Below the pieces are notes generated by a model. The model was not told where the DNA came from and made no database searches. It saw only the letters and a program-made list of their open reading frames with translations. Position numbers and translations under genes: made by a program. From Bacillus sp. CH140a_4T (GTDB lineage Bacteria; Bacillota; Bacilli; Bacillales; Bacillaceae_G): a stretch of DNA of 64,000 nt. This document shows, in pieces, positions 15,250 through 25,554 of the stretch (position 1 is the stretch's first letter; every line of letters starts with the position of its first letter). The stretch is from the NCBI RefSeq assembly GCF_008923725.1, contig NZ_WBPF01000016.1, positions 496,001 through 560,000 on the forward strand, given 5' to 3'.

Positions 15250-16233
15250 ATGAAAAAGATTATTAAAGTTGAAGCAGTAGAAAAACATTTTGGAAATCAA
15301 GTGATTATCCCACCTCTTTCTTTAGACATTAAAGAAGGGGAATTTTTAACGATTTTAGGGCCGAGTGGTTGCGGGAAAACAACGTTACTTCGCATGATCG
15401 CAGGATTTGAAACTCCAACTAAAGGGAATCTTTTATTAGATGATGAAAAGATTAACGATTTGCCACCATATAAGCGTCATATGAACTTAGTGTTCCAACA
15501 TTATGCGCTATTCCCACATATGAATGTGGAGAAAAATATTTGTTTCGGTATGAAAATGCAGAAAGTACCGGCAGCAGAGCAGAAAGAGCGTGCTGAAGAG
15601 GCAATGCGTTTAACGCAGTTACTTGAGTTCCGTAATCGTAAACCTGCAAAGCTTTCTGGTGGACAGCAGCAGCGTGTAGCAATTGCGAGAGCGATTGTAA
15701 ATAACCCGCGTGTATTATTACTAGATGAGCCACTTGGGGCGTTAGACTTTAAATTAAGAAAAGATTTGCAACGTGAATTGAAAAACTTACAACGTAATTT
15801 AGGAATTACGTTCATATACGTAACGCACGATCAAGAAGAAGCGATGAGCATGAGTGATCGTATTGTCGTTATGAATAAAGGACATATTGAACAAATTGGA
15901 ACGCCGAAAGAAATTTACAATAAGCCGAAAACGATGTTCGTTGCGACATTTATCGGTGAAAATAATATTGTGAAAAACGGGGAAGGCTATGTAGCAATTC
16001 GCCCTGAAAACGTAAAGGTACGTTCGGTTGAAGAGCCGATTTTAAAAGAATACCATCTTGGACATATTGAAGACGTTGAGTTTGTTGGAAATATGGAAAA
16101 GCTGTATGTACGTGACGAGAAAACATCAGAATTACTAATGGCATATCAAACTGCTGAAGAAGCAATGCAGTGGAGCATTGGAGATAATGTATACGTAGGC
16201 TGGGAGCAAGAGGACGAGGTGACCTTAAATTGA
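15250..16233 (+). CDS. potA: Spermidine/putrescine import ATPase PotA
   Basis: ATP-binding subunit of the PotABCD polyamine importer (327 residues). It shows Walker [10 protein letters not shown] (about 38), the Q-loop near [12 protein letters not shown], signature [10 protein letters not shown] (about 137), Walker [10 protein letters not shown] and H-loop YVTHDQEEA. The C-terminal TOBE-like regulatory domain (about 240-327) contains AIRPENVKV. It overlaps potB by four bases and starts a four-gene operon with potB, potC and potD. No start ambiguity of note. Confidence 0.93.
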   Translation: MKKIIKVEAVEKHFGNQVIIPPLSLDIKEGEFLTILGPSGCGKTTLLRMIAGFETPTKGNLLLDDEKINDLPPYKRHMNLVFQHYALFPHMNVEKNICFGMKMQKVPAAEQKERAEEAMRLTQLLEFRNRKPAKLSGGQQQRVAIARAIVNNPRVLLLDEPLGALDFKLRKDLQRELKNLQRNLGITFIYVTHDQEEAMSMSDRIVVMNKGHIEQIGTPKEIYNKPKTMFVATFIGENNIVKNGEGYVAIRPENVKVRSVEEPILKEYHLGHIEDVEFVGNMEKLYVRDEKTSELLMAYQTAEEAMQWSIGDNVYVGWEQEDEVTLN

Positions 16234-17078
16234 AAAAAGGGAAATTACTCGCACTACCTACAGTCGCGTGGCTGTTAATCTTCTTCCTAATTCCCCTTCT
16301 GTTTGTATTGGCATTTGCCTTCATGCAGCGCGGAGCATACGGAACAGTGGAAATGAAATTTACGTTAGAGAATATAGCTCGTGTGTTTGATCCACTATAC
16401 ATGGGAACGTTATGGGAAACTGTTAAGATTGCAGTTATTACAACAGTAATCTGTTTACTAATTGGTTATCCATTTGCTTATACAATTACAATTGTTGATC
16501 GTAAATACCGTTCCATTCTTTTATTATTGGCAACGATCCCGTTTTGGATTAACTTCCTTGTTCGTTCATACGCATGGATTGTTATTTTACGTTCACAAGG
16601 TCTTGTAAACACATTGCTATTGAAACTAGGTATTATTAGTGAACCGTTAAATTTACTATATAACACACCTTCTGTAATACTCGGAATGGTCTATTCTTTA
16701 TTACCATTTATGATTTTACCGGTGTATGCAGCGATTGAGCAGCTTGATAAGCGCAAGCTAGAAGCAGCTTATGATTTAGGAGCAACACCAGCGAAGGCAT
16801 TTTGGAATGTAACAGTACCAATGACAATGTCAGGGATTGCTACTGGTTCTATTTTAGTGTTTGTTTCTTCTATCGGAATGTTTGTTGTATCAGACGTTAT
16901 GGGTGGATCGAAAGTAGCGTTAATCGGAAACGTAATTCAAAATCAATTCTTAGGAGCGCGTGACTGGCCGTTTGGGTCTGCGTTGTCTATGATTGTTGTT
17001 CTATTCTCTGTTCTGTTAATTTACTTATATTATCGTGCAACGAAAGTATATAAATATGATGGGAACGGAGGGGAATAG
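16230..17078 (+). CDS. potB: Polyamine ABC permease PotB
   Basis: Membrane subunit of the PotABCD importer (282 residues) with six predicted spans. The ABC-permease EAA loop ([21 protein letters not shown]) lies near residue 190. The TTG start overlaps the potA stop (TTGA), which implies translational coupling. The early helix [20 protein letters not shown] is the first span. It is followed seven bases later by potC. Confidence 0.92.
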   Translation: MKKGKLLALPTVAWLLIFFLIPLLFVLAFAFMQRGAYGTVEMKFTLENIARVFDPLYMGTLWETVKIAVITTVICLLIGYPFAYTITIVDRKYRSILLLLATIPFWINFLVRSYAWIVILRSQGLVNTLLLKLGIISEPLNLLYNTPSVILGMVYSLLPFMILPVYAAIEQLDKRKLEAAYDLGATPAKAFWNVTVPMTMSGIATGSILVFVSSIGMFVVSDVMGGSKVALIGNVIQNQFLGARDWPFGSALSMIVVLFSVLLIYLYYRATKVYKYDGNGGE

Positions 17079-17084
17079 AGAAAG

Positions 17085-17885
17085 ATGAAGAAGTTTTTAG
17101 TTTCTTATTCTTGGTTAATTTTATTGTTCTTGTATTTTCCAATGATGGTTTTAATGGTATATTCCTTCAATGATTCTCGTATTAATGCGGAATGGGAAGG
17201 TTTTACGCTCCATTGGTATACAGATTTATTTCAAAAGCAAGATGTTATTGATGCGTTTGTAAATAGTATGACGATTGCGATCGTAACGACGATTGTAACG
17301 ACAGTTCTTGGTGTGATTTTCGCGCTTGCAGTACATCGTTATAAATATCGTTATGAAGGGGCTATTAACGGTCTTGTGTATTTACCAATTTTAATTCCTG
17401 ATATTTTAATGGGATTATCTTTACTTATCTTATTTAGTCAATTAGGTATGGAACTTGGCAAAACAACAATTATTATCGCGCACATTACATTTAGTATTTC
17501 ATTTGTTGTCGTTATTTTAGCAGCACGTCTTTCTGGTATGGGACGTGATTTAGAAGAGGCTGCGAATGATTTAGGAGCAACGCCGTGGCAAACGTTTCGT
17601 TATGTAACGTTCCCGGCAATTGCACCAGGAGTTGTTTCAGCAGCATTATTAACATTCACATTATCAATTGATGATTTTGTAATTAGTTTCTTCGTATCAG
17701 GACCAGGATCAACAACATTGCCATTATACATTTACAGTATGGTTAAGCGCGGAGTATCACCAGAAATTAATGCACTTTCTACAATTTTAATTGTAGCTAT
17801 CGTAGGATTAATGGTTCTATCTGAAATCTTCCGTAACAAAGGTGCAGATGGTGAAGAAAACTCTGGAGGACACCTTCCTTTATAA
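17085..17885 (+). CDS. potC: Polyamine ABC permease PotC
   Basis: Second membrane subunit of the polyamine importer (266 residues), with six spans and the EAA loop EAANDLGATPWQTFRYVTFP near residue 165. The N-terminal helix carries the PotC-type FLYFPMMVLMVYSFN. It is spaced 6 bp from potB and 38 bp from potD. The last residues (NKGADGEENSGGHLPL) form a polar cytosolic tail. Confidence 0.92.
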   Translation: MKKFLVSYSWLILLFLYFPMMVLMVYSFNDSRINAEWEGFTLHWYTDLFQKQDVIDAFVNSMTIAIVTTIVTTVLGVIFALAVHRYKYRYEGAINGLVYLPILIPDILMGLSLLILFSQLGMELGKTTIIIAHITFSISFVVVILAARLSGMGRDLEEAANDLGATPWQTFRYVTFPAIAPGVVSAALLTFTLSIDDFVISFFVSGPGSTTLPLYIYSMVKRGVSPEINALSTILIVAIVGLMVLSEIFRNKGADGEENSGGHLPL

Positions 17886-17923
17886 TACGAACGATATAGA
17901 AAGTACGAGGGGGTAATAAACCG

Positions 17924-18973
17924 ATGAAATTAATGAAAAGATTAGCCGGCGCAGCAATTAGCTTTAGCCTTGTTGCTGGTGTACTTGCTGGTTGTGGTGA
18001 AAAGAAAGAAGAGTTAAACATTTATAGCTGGGCTGACAATTTTGATGAGCAAGTGCTAAGAGATTTTGAAAAGAAATATAACGTAAAAATTAACTATGAT
18101 AAGTATGCAAGTAATGAAGAAATGCTTGCGAAATTACAAGCTGGTGGCGCGAAGTATGATTTAATTCAGCCGTCTGATTACATGGTTAAAACAATGGCGA
18201 AAATGGATTTATTAGCGCCGTTAGACAAAAAGAATATCCCGAATATCGAAAATATGGTTTCTAATTTCAAAACACCGGCTTTTGATCCAGAGAATAAATA
18301 TTCTTTAGTATATACTTGGGGTGTAACAGGGATTGCATACAATAAAAAGTATGTGAAAGAAGCTCCTACAAGCTGGGCTGACCTATGGAATGAGAAATAT
18401 AAAGGGCATGTAACTTTATTAAATGATTCTCGTGAAGTATTAGGTATGGGTCTTAAGAAAAACGGCTTCTCAAACAGCACGAAAGAAGATGCACAGTTAA
18501 AGACAGCAGCAACTGATTTACAGAAGCTACTTCCAAACTTATTAGCATTTGATACAGATAATATTAAACAAAAATTCATTACAGAAGATGCTTGGATCGG
18601 AACAGTTTGGTCTGGAGATGCAGCATTTATCGCAAAAGATAATAAAGATGTAGAGTATGTTGTACCAAAAGAAGGCGGCACAATTTGGGCTGATACGTTA
18701 GCAATTCCAAAAGGTGCGAAAAACAAAGAGCTTGCAGAGAAGTTTATGAACTACTTATTAGATGAAAAAGTAAGTGTGAAAAACTACGAGTCAATTGGAT
18801 ACAGTAATCCAAATGAAAAAGCTCATCCCCTTCATAGTAAAGAATATCGTGATAACCATATGATTTTCTTAACGAAAGAAGAATTAGATCGTACAGAATG
18901 GCTTGTTGATGTAGATGATAAGTTAAAAGACTATGATCGTTACTGGACAGAGTTAAAAACAAAAGGTAAATAA
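17924..18973 (+). CDS. potD: Polyamine-binding lipoprotein PotD
   Basis: Extracellular solute-binding lipoprotein (349 residues). The signal peptide ends in the lipobox VLAGC (Cys near residue 25), after which the mature protein begins GEKKEELNIYSWADN. The segment LNIYSWADNFDEQVL is typical of PotD/PotF binding proteins. A Trp/Tyr/Asp-rich ligand cleft (LVYTWGVTGIAYN, WIGTVWSGDAAF) is present. It is the last gene of potABCD; the operon ends at the terminator that follows. Confidence 0.92.
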   Translation: MKLMKRLAGAAISFSLVAGVLAGCGEKKEELNIYSWADNFDEQVLRDFEKKYNVKINYDKYASNEEMLAKLQAGGAKYDLIQPSDYMVKTMAKMDLLAPLDKKNIPNIENMVSNFKTPAFDPENKYSLVYTWGVTGIAYNKKYVKEAPTSWADLWNEKYKGHVTLLNDSREVLGMGLKKNGFSNSTKEDAQLKTAATDLQKLLPNLLAFDTDNIKQKFITEDAWIGTVWSGDAAFIAKDNKDVEYVVPKEGGTIWADTLAIPKGAKNKELAEKFMNYLLDEKVSVKNYESIGYSNPNEKAHPLHSKEYRDNHMIFLTKEELDRTEWLVDVDDKLKDYDRYWTELKTKGK

Positions 18974-18978
18974 GTAAG

Positions 18979-19014
18979 AAAATGCGGTTTCTAAAGTAGA
19001 AATCGCATTTTTTC
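18979..19014 (+). terminator. potABCD terminator
   Basis: AAATGCGGTTTCT pairs with AGAAATCGCATTT (one mismatch), followed by Ts. It lies 8 bp past potD. Confidence 0.85.
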
Positions 19015-19032
19015 ATAGTAGGAGGAAATCGT

Positions 19033-19680
19033 TTGAAAAAGAAGTTACATCAATATGAGCTAGTATGTATCGCTTTATTACTTGCTGTATTTGGTATTGT
19101 TGCTTGGCGCGTACATGCGGGTGGTGTTACAGTGATGGATACATATGTCCGAGCATTAGTAAAAGGATTACAAACAGAAGATTCGCTTACATTTTTCTCG
19201 CATTATACAAAATTAGGGTCTGCCATTGGGATCGTAACTACGCTCGTTATAAGTTTACTTGTTTTTTGGAGAAAACGTTATTATGCTGCGATGATCGTGT
19301 ATCCAGTTGGTATTTTAGTAACACATCTTGTAAATAAAGGGATAAAGGAAATTGCGAAAAGAGAACGTCCGTCGTTAAATGAAGCGCTGGATGCACTTGG
19401 GTATAGTTTCCCTAGTGGGCATGCAATGTTATCTATTATGACATTCGGGTTTCTTGCTTATATCATTGCCGCTAATTTGAAGAGTGTAACTGGGAAATAT
19501 GTTATAACGATTTTGATGGGAATCATAATTGTATCGATTGGATTAAGCAGAGTTATTTTAAATGTGCATTATCCAACTGATATTTTAGCTGGTTATTGCG
19601 TAGGTGGTATTTTGTTAATTATGGCGATTTACTATCACCGTTTACTTACAGAGAGATTAGGACTTAATAAAGAGAGATAG
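19033..19680 (+). CDS. PAP2-family membrane phosphatase
   Basis: Membrane phosphatase of the PAP2/undecaprenyl-diphosphatase type (215 residues), with about six spans. The three-part signature is present: KEIAKRERPS (about 110), YSFPSGHA (about 128, with Ser/Gly/His), and SRVILNVHYPTDILAG (about 180, catalytic His and Asp). It probably dephosphorylates lipid phosphates on the outer membrane face. TTG is used as start after a strong aggaggaaa. The gene is monocistronic. Confidence 0.87.
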   Translation: MKKKLHQYELVCIALLLAVFGIVAWRVHAGGVTVMDTYVRALVKGLQTEDSLTFFSHYTKLGSAIGIVTTLVISLLVFWRKRYYAAMIVYPVGILVTHLVNKGIKEIAKRERPSLNEALDALGYSFPSGHAMLSIMTFGFLAYIIAANLKSVTGKYVITILMGIIIVSIGLSRVILNVHYPTDILAGYCVGGILLIMAIYYHRLLTERLGLNKER

Positions 19681-19728
19681 AAAAACGTCTGGAAAAACTA
19701 TCATTATAGTGTTTCCAGACGTTTTTTG
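19681..19728 (+). terminator. PAP2 gene terminator
   Basis: AAACGTCTGGAAA pairs with TTTCCAGACGTTT and is followed by Ts. Confidence 0.9.
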
Positions 19729-19790
19729 TTTGTACGAAGATGTGATACATTATAAATAATAATTGAATTATTTAAAGTAGGTGAAAATGT

Positions 19791-21983
19791 GTGAAAACAA
19801 ATGTACATAAAGTAGATAAGTGGGGGAAGTTAGGAGCTTTTTTGTATCAGTTTCGTTATACAGTAATTGTAGCATTACTATTGCTTGCGATAGGACTCGG
19901 TATTTTCGCTCCAAAGCTACCAGGAGTATTAGGTGGTGATGGTTTCCAAACAGAAGGGGACTATCAAAAAACGAAAGAAATTTTAGATAAAGATTTTAAG
20001 AGGTCTCAAGATACACTTTTACTCGTTTTTGAAAAAAATAAAGGTGTTTCACATGAGGAATTTCAAAAGCAAGTAGAGGAAATTGTAAAGAATGTACAAG
20101 AGAAAGAGACTTATGAATCTTTCCATCACCCAGTGCAAAATAAAGAAATGTTACAAGATGATATCGGCTATGCGACAATTTTATTTTCCGGGAAAACAAA
20201 TAAGGAACGAATGGAAAAGACATTACAATTTGCTGATAAAGTCGAAAAAGAAAGTAATGCAGCGTTAAAAGTAACGCCAACAGGATTTCCAAAAATTAAT
20301 CAAGAGATTAATGAAAGAACGCAAAATGATTTAAAAGTAGCAGAGATGATTGGCCTGCCAATTGCATTTCTCGTATTACTATTTTCATTTGGTAGCCTTT
20401 TGGCATCTATTTTACCAATTGTAAATGGGGCACTTAGTGTTATTAGTACGATGGGCATATTATACTTTATAGGTGTCGATAAGGAACTATCTATCTTTGT
20501 GTTAAATGTTGCACCGATGATTGGACTTGCGTTATCCATTGATTTTGCGCTATTATTTGTAAATCGCTTTCGAGAGGAAGTTGCAAAACGAGCGGTAAAA
20601 GAAGCGATAGCAATTACGTATCAAACAGCAGGGCGTGCGATCGTATTTTCAGGATTATGTGTATTTGTTGGGTTATCCGGCTTGTTTTTCTTTAAAATTG
20701 ATTATATTCAGTCTGTCGCAATTAGCGGAATGATTGTTGTGATTATGAGTATTTTATTCTCACTCACACTCCTTCCAGCGCTATTATCATTAATTGGGAA
20801 ACGGATATTAAAAAAGAATCAAGTAGCACATACGCCGGCAAAAGCTTGGCGTACATTTGCACAATTTGTAATGAAACATCCAATTGCGATGATTATTGTT
20901 GTTACAACATTTATTGTGATTTGTCTATTACCATTACGTACAGCTAATTTGCAGTTCCCTGACGTAGAAGCTCTACCTAAACAAAGTGATACAAGACTTG
21001 CATATGAGAAGTACGAAGAAGCATTTAATAAAACTGCAAAAAAACATGCTGATGTTACGTTAGTGATAGAGACGAAAAAAGATATGAAAGAAAAAGAAAG
21101 TTTACAAAAGATAGAAGAAGTCGTTCAAAAGTTAAAAGATGATAAGAAAGTATATGAAGTTAGAAGCTTATACGACGGGTTAACTGGTATGAAAGCAGAT
21201 CAAGTTGCTGGAATATTAGCGTCGCCAGAAGCAACGAAACTAGCTCCTGTATTTGAAGTATATACGAAAGGGAATAAGACGACGATAGAAGTCTTTCTAA
21301 AAACAAAACCACGTACTGAAACTGCTAAACAGTGGGTTCGTGATTTTAAACAAAATTATAAAGGAACGAATGTTACGTATTATTTAGGCGGAATGACGAC
21401 GTTCCAACAAGAGTTAGAAGATGAAATTAAAGATAAAGTTGCAATTGGTATGTCTGTTATATTTGGATCGACCTTTGTTATATTATTATTTGCATTCCGA
21501 TCTATACTCATTCCGATTAAGGCAATTATTATGAATATACTTAGTTTAAGTGCAACAATTGGAATTGTTGTTTGGTTATTTGAAGGTGGGCATTTTGGAT
21601 TAGAAGCGAGTCCTGTTCTATTTGTCTTACCAATCTTCATTTTCGGCCTTGTATTTGGGCTTAGCATGGATTATGAAGTCTTTCTTATTTCACGTATTCA
21701 TGAGTTATATGAAGAAACAGGAGATAACGATCAAGCGACGTTAGAAGGACTTGTGTCAACAAGTAGAATCATTACATCCGCTGCACTAATTATGATTGTT
21801 GTAACTGGTGCGTTCGCCTTTACTGATATTTTACCAGTACGGCAAATGGGGCTTGGCGTTGCATTAGCGATATTCCTTGATGCAACAATTATTCGTCTTA
21901 TGCTTGTACCAAGTTTAATGAAATTGTTTGGAGACTGGAATTGGTGGTTACCATTTCGAAAGAAAAGAGAAAAATCATCGTAA
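19791..21983 (+). CDS. MMPL/RND-type membrane transporter
   Basis: Large exporter of 730 residues with the MMPL (RND-like) layout: helix 1 (YTVIVALLLLAIGLGIFAP), a soluble loop (about 40-170), a helix block (about 175-340) containing the family's GLALSIDFALLFVNRFREE, a second loop (about 390-540), and a second block with FGLSMDYEVFLISRIHEL. The conserved Asp in each block marks the proton path. GTG start after taggtg. Substrates of Bacillus homologues are lipids or drugs; here unknown. Monocistronic with a terminator. Confidence 0.88.
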   Translation: MKTNVHKVDKWGKLGAFLYQFRYTVIVALLLLAIGLGIFAPKLPGVLGGDGFQTEGDYQKTKEILDKDFKRSQDTLLLVFEKNKGVSHEEFQKQVEEIVKNVQEKETYESFHHPVQNKEMLQDDIGYATILFSGKTNKERMEKTLQFADKVEKESNAALKVTPTGFPKINQEINERTQNDLKVAEMIGLPIAFLVLLFSFGSLLASILPIVNGALSVISTMGILYFIGVDKELSIFVLNVAPMIGLALSIDFALLFVNRFREEVAKRAVKEAIAITYQTAGRAIVFSGLCVFVGLSGLFFFKIDYIQSVAISGMIVVIMSILFSLTLLPALLSLIGKRILKKNQVAHTPAKAWRTFAQFVMKHPIAMIIVVTTFIVICLLPLRTANLQFPDVEALPKQSDTRLAYEKYEEAFNKTAKKHADVTLVIETKKDMKEKESLQKIEEVVQKLKDDKKVYEVRSLYDGLTGMKADQVAGILASPEATKLAPVFEVYTKGNKTTIEVFLKTKPRTETAKQWVRDFKQNYKGTNVTYYLGGMTTFQQELEDEIKDKVAIGMSVIFGSTFVILLFAFRSILIPIKAIIMNILSLSATIGIVVWLFEGGHFGLEASPVLFVLPIFIFGLVFGLSMDYEVFLISRIHELYEETGDNDQATLEGLVSTSRIITSAALIMIVVTGAFAFTDILPVRQMGLGVALAIFLDATIIRLMLVPSLMKLFGDWNWWLPFRKKREKSS

Positions 21984-22015
21984 AAATACTCATCTATGAG
22001 ATGAGTATTTTTTTA
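21982..22015 (+). terminator. MMPL gene terminator
   Basis: AAATACTCATC pairs with GATGAGTATTT and is followed by a T run. Confidence 0.85.
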
Positions 22016-22083
22016 TGAATAGCAAGACCTACATTTTGCAAATAGTATGTGATAAGAACATTACATATAAGTAGGTGAAGGCA

Positions 22084-22500
22084 ATGTTTCGTTATTTTAA
22101 GTTTAAGCTAAATGATACAGTACAGTTTGCAGAAAACGATGGGCATATGTATCGCATTGTCGGTTATCGGTTAGAAAAAGGATTTTATCCAAAAGATGAA
22201 TGGACTCATATTATTTATGAATTGCTGAGAGATTTTGATGGATATACGATGGATGCGGAAGAGGAAGAACTTGTAAAGGTCATTCAAGTAGAGGATGAGT
22301 ATTACAAAATACAAGAAGTATCGGGCTATCGTTATCCAGTAAAAATGAAGCAAAAACAACAAGTGATGAAAGTAGAAAAAATTGATGACTTATTAGATAC
22401 GTATAATGATTATAAAAGATTGGCGGATTTCTTTAAAGATTTATCGTATGAGCAAAAAGCGGAAGAAGTATTGCAGGAAATGAAACGGCGTAGAGCATGA
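22084..22500 (+). CDS. Conserved hypothetical cytosolic protein
   Basis: A 138-residue soluble protein starting MFRYFKFKL. ATG 22084 is preceded by aggtg; the upstream GTG overlaps that site. The N-terminal half is beta-rich (DTVQFAENDGHMYRIVGYRL), resembling a small sensor-like barrel, and acidic segments (DAEEEELVKVIQVEDEYYKI) follow. The C-terminal 45 residues are a charged helix (YNDYKRLADFFKDLSYEQKA). Family not recognised. Confidence 0.6.
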   Translation: MFRYFKFKLNDTVQFAENDGHMYRIVGYRLEKGFYPKDEWTHIIYELLRDFDGYTMDAEEEELVKVIQVEDEYYKIQEVSGYRYPVKMKQKQQVMKVEKIDDLLDTYNDYKRLADFFKDLSYEQKAEEVLQEMKRRRA

Positions 22501-22537
22501 GGGGGGCAGTCTACTATAAGACTGTCCTCTATTTTTG
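22499..22537 (+). terminator. Terminator
   Basis: GAGGGGGGCAGTCT can pair imperfectly with AGACTGTCCTC and is followed by atttttg. It overlaps the stop codon of the preceding gene. Confidence 0.7.
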
Positions 22538-22600
22538 ACGGTGCATCAAATTGTGTTTTCCGTTACAATGAGAGAATCAATAGAAATAAGGTGATACAGT

Positions 22601-23524
22601 ATGGAAACGAAGAAAAAGGGCGAATGGTGCGAAATTACTGTTCCAGCGAAATGGAATGGTATAAGCATCGAGTCATTATTAAAAATAGAATGGGAAATAC
22701 CGAAAAAGTTGTTACATCAGCTTCGTATGGAAAAAGGTGTTACCGTTAACGGAGACCAGCGAAGATGGAATGAGCTTTTAAAAGAAGGCGATAAGTTACA
22801 AGTGCATATGTTTATAGAAGAAGAATACGATGTAGAGCCTGAATATGGTGAATTAGATGTAGTGTATGAAGATGATCACGTACTCATCGTGAATAAGCCT
22901 GAGAAGATGGATACGCATCCTGCTGAAAAAGGTGGGATGGGAACACTTGCAAACCTTGTTGCCTTTCATTTTCAAATGCAAGGTTTAGAGACGAAGGTTC
23001 GTCATATTCATCGGTTAGATAAAGATACGACAGGTGGTGTCGTGTTTGCTAAGCATAGAATTGCGGGTGCAATTATGGATCGTTTATTAATGGAACGAAA
23101 AATTAAAAGAACATACGCGGCGCTTGTGGAAGGAAAAGTGAAAAAGAAACAAGGAACAATTGACGCGGCGATTGGAAGAGATCGCCATCATGCGACGAGA
23201 CGACGTGTTTCTCCAAATGGAGACCAAGCAATCACATTTTATAAAGTAGAGGAGTATTTTAAGAACCAAAATATTACGCTCGTAACGTTACAATTAGAAA
23301 CGGGTAGAACTCATCAAATTCGTGTTCATATGAGCTACAATGGTAATCCATTAGTCGGGGATGTATTATATGGTGGACAAACGCAATATATGTCTGGGCA
23401 AGCATTGCATGCGATGAAAATAAACTTCTTACATCCAATTATGAAAGAAGAGATTGAAGTGGATGTACCATTTCCTACAAAATTAAATAATACAATGAAA
23501 GAATTTCAAAGAATGAATGCGTAA
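22601..23524 (+). CDS. RluA-family RNA pseudouridine synthase
   Basis: Isomerises uridine to pseudouridine in rRNA or tRNA. It has 307 residues: an S4-like N-terminal part (about 20-80: LLHQLRMEKGVTVNGD) and the catalytic domain. The active motif HRLDKDTTGGVVFAK (catalytic Asp near residue 140) is intact, as is the later GRTHQIRVHMSYNGNPLVGD. This places it in the RluA/RluD/YhcT-like group. The exact target base is not visible from sequence. Monocistronic. Confidence 0.9.
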   Translation: METKKKGEWCEITVPAKWNGISIESLLKIEWEIPKKLLHQLRMEKGVTVNGDQRRWNELLKEGDKLQVHMFIEEEYDVEPEYGELDVVYEDDHVLIVNKPEKMDTHPAEKGGMGTLANLVAFHFQMQGLETKVRHIHRLDKDTTGGVVFAKHRIAGAIMDRLLMERKIKRTYAALVEGKVKKKQGTIDAAIGRDRHHATRRRVSPNGDQAITFYKVEEYFKNQNITLVTLQLETGRTHQIRVHMSYNGNPLVGDVLYGGQTQYMSGQALHAMKINFLHPIMKEEIEVDVPFPTKLNNTMKEFQRMNA

Positions 23525-23615
23525 AATGTAAGTTTAAATTTGAGAAAAGTAGATTTTTGCAGGAATTTCTCTAAAAGAAGCGAAGCCGTTAAGAGAAAAG
23601 AGAGGTGAGAATCAC

Positions 23616-24221
23616 TTGGTCAAATATAAATATATACTAGGAATATTTTTCGCTTGTCTTTTAGTTACTCTATGCCTCTATCCATATTTACCAAACCGTA
23701 TGGCAGTACATTGGAATGAAAATGGTGGGCCGAACGAGTTTATGAGTAAACAAGTTGTTATAGCATTTATTCCTTGTCTTATTATTTTTTTGCATGGATT
23801 CGTGTATATTATTTCACATAATATATATAAGTTGAATGAAGGCGAGCATTTCATTATAAGTGGATTTCTAAAGACGATTACTTTATTTATGTTGTTTATC
23901 CATATGCTCATTCTCTTTATTAATTTTGGAAGTGTGATATCCTTTCAGACAGGATTAACAATTGGGATTAGTATGTTTCTCTTTATGCTTAGTAAAGGGT
24001 TTAAAGAAGTTAAGAGTAAGGAAAAAGACCCAATTCAATTACAAAAAATTCGTTTAGTGAGCAGGCGGATTTTTCAAGTAATGGCATGTAGTATATTGTT
24101 TTCCTTGTTTTTGAACTTGAAATGGGGATTTTATATGTTACTTACTGTAATAAGTTGTGGCTCTATTTTGTTTATGTTCTACATATTGTATTCATACATA
24201 ATAGAAAGTTATGAAACCTAA
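23616..24221 (+). CDS. DUF1648/SdpI-like membrane protein
   Basis: A 201-residue membrane protein with about five spans. Residues 10-60 (LYPYLPNRMAVHWNENGGPN) match the DUF1648 domain found in SdpI-like immunity and regulator proteins. It is started at TTG after agaggtgag. No linked toxin gene is seen, so a toxin-immunity role is not supported here. It shares a bidirectional terminator with the convergent CAP gene. Confidence 0.75.
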   Translation: MVKYKYILGIFFACLLVTLCLYPYLPNRMAVHWNENGGPNEFMSKQVVIAFIPCLIIFLHGFVYIISHNIYKLNEGEHFIISGFLKTITLFMLFIHMLILFINFGSVISFQTGLTIGISMFLFMLSKGFKEVKSKEKDPIQLQKIRLVSRRIFQVMACSILFSLFLNLKWGFYMLLTVISCGSILFMFYILYSYIIESYET

Positions 24222-24224
24222 AAA

Positions 24225-24257
24225 AAGAGTCTTCTCATTATGAGAAGACTCTTTTAA
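24225..24257. terminator. Bidirectional terminator
   Basis: AAAAGAGTCTTCTCA pairs perfectly with TGAGAAGACTCTTTT, with A and T runs on either side, so it serves both convergent genes. Confidence 0.92.
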
Positions 24258-24262
24258 TCTAT

Positions 24263-25090
24263 TTACTTCGTAATAAATTGTTGTGTCCAGTAGTTGCCGC
24301 TTTCTACATAACCAACACCGATGTGAGTGAAGCCGTTATTTAAGATGTTTGCACGGTGTCCAGCGCTGTTCATCCAAGCTTGTACTACTTCTTCAGGTGT
24401 ACGTTGGCCTTGAGCGATGTTTTCACCTGCAGACTTATAAGAAATACCAAATTTCTTCATCATGTCAAACGGAGACCCGTATGTAGGGCTGTTATGATCA
24501 AAGTAGTTGTTTTTTTGCATATCTTCAGACTTGATACGTGCTACTTTGCTTAATTCAGTATCGATTTGTAATGCTGGTAAGCCTTGTTTTGTACGCTCAG
24601 CGTTTGTTAATTCAACAACACGTTGTTCGAATTCGCTTAAAGATTTTGCTTCTTCAGCAGGCTTTTGCTCAGCAGGTTTTTGTTCAGCAGGTTTTTGAGT
24701 ATTGTTGTTTTCAGCAGGCTTTTGAGTTTCTGGTTTTTGAACTTCTTCAGCAGGCTTTTGCTCAGCAGGTTTTTGTTCAACAGGCTTTTGAGTTTCTGGC
24801 TTAGCTGTTGGTTGCTCAGTTACAACATTTTCAGTTGGTTGTTGACCAGGAATGAAGCAGTTTGGTTGGAAATTTCCTTGTTGCCATTGTGCTAATGACT
24901 CAACTCCCATAGATTGTAAGAATGCTTGTAATTCTTGTTGGCTCATTTGCTTCATCATCACTTTTGAATGCTGAATATTTTGAACCTTTATGTTAGATGG
25001 TTGTACTGTTGCAGCTTGTGCATCTAAAGATGATACTCCTAGAGTAAGAGCTGTTGCAGCAGCTACAGATAATAAAACACGCTTTTTCAT
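24263..25090 (-). CDS. Secreted CAP-domain protein (YkwD-like)
   Basis: Exported protein of 275 residues: Sec signal peptide (1-27, ending AQAA), a region with MSQQELQAFLQSMG, then a proline-rich spacer of EQKPAEQKP-type repeats (about 95-150), and a C-terminal CAP/SCP domain (about 155-275). CAP motifs visible are HNSPTYGSPFDMM, GENIAQG and AWMNSAGHRANILN. The spacer is low-complexity DNA of TTCAGCAGG-type repeats and likely varies between strains. It probably acts in the cell wall or outside. The start follows aggggg. Confidence 0.88.
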   Translation of the reverse strand: MKKRVLLSVAAATALTLGVSSLDAQAATVQPSNIKVQNIQHSKVMMKQMSQQELQAFLQSMGVESLAQWQQGNFQPNCFIPGQQPTENVVTEQPTAKPETQKPVEQKPAEQKPAEEVQKPETQKPAENNNTQKPAEQKPAEQKPAEEAKSLSEFEQRVVELTNAERTKQGLPALQIDTELSKVARIKSEDMQKNNYFDHNSPTYGSPFDMMKKFGISYKSAGENIAQGQRTPEEVVQAWMNSAGHRANILNNGFTHIGVGYVESGNYWTQQFITK

Positions 25091-25554
25091 GATGTGTGTC
25101 CCCCTATATAAAGTTTTAATTTGTTTTCACACGATTTGTTTTGACAGCCTGTCCGACTGACAAATTCATCGTAGCATACAATTTGCAAGAAAAAAGATGG
25201 AAAAAAATTCATAGACTTAAAATTTACCTAATTTATCCTAAGAGGGGAAATGGGGGGAAATAAGAGAAACATAGAGTATAAAAGGAATTTTCAGCATTTT
25301 TATACTTGATTTTAAGAGGGTGTTTTTGGATAAATGTACCTATATTGAAAATGAAGAATCCTATTGTATCAATGGTTTGGGCATTTTTTTGAGGAATATA
25401 CTGGATTGATTTTTACAAAACTGTAATGTTTCTGTTGTTCTTTTTTATAATAAAGTAACATATTTTTAATGTTGTAGCGGACAAAAAAGCGGCTATCTCT
25501 TTACGTAGACGAAGGAGATAGCCGTTTTCTTATTATTACGTATGTTACGAGTTA
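25091..25554. other. Intergenic region
   Basis: 464 bp between two minus-strand genes. It holds the CAP gene's promoter region near 25100-25200, with no clear -35/-10 pair that I can defend. It is AT-rich in the middle, and the glcF terminator lies at 25483-25527. No gene is seen. Confidence 0.5.
25483..25527 (-). terminator. glcDF terminator
   Basis: CGGCTATCTC pairs with GAGATAGCCG. On the minus strand the stem is followed by a T run. Confidence 0.8.

Noticed and set aside
23616-24221. Possible SdpI-type toxin immunity role for the DUF1648 protein
   Set aside because: No toxin-like gene is adjacent; the domain alone does not support it.
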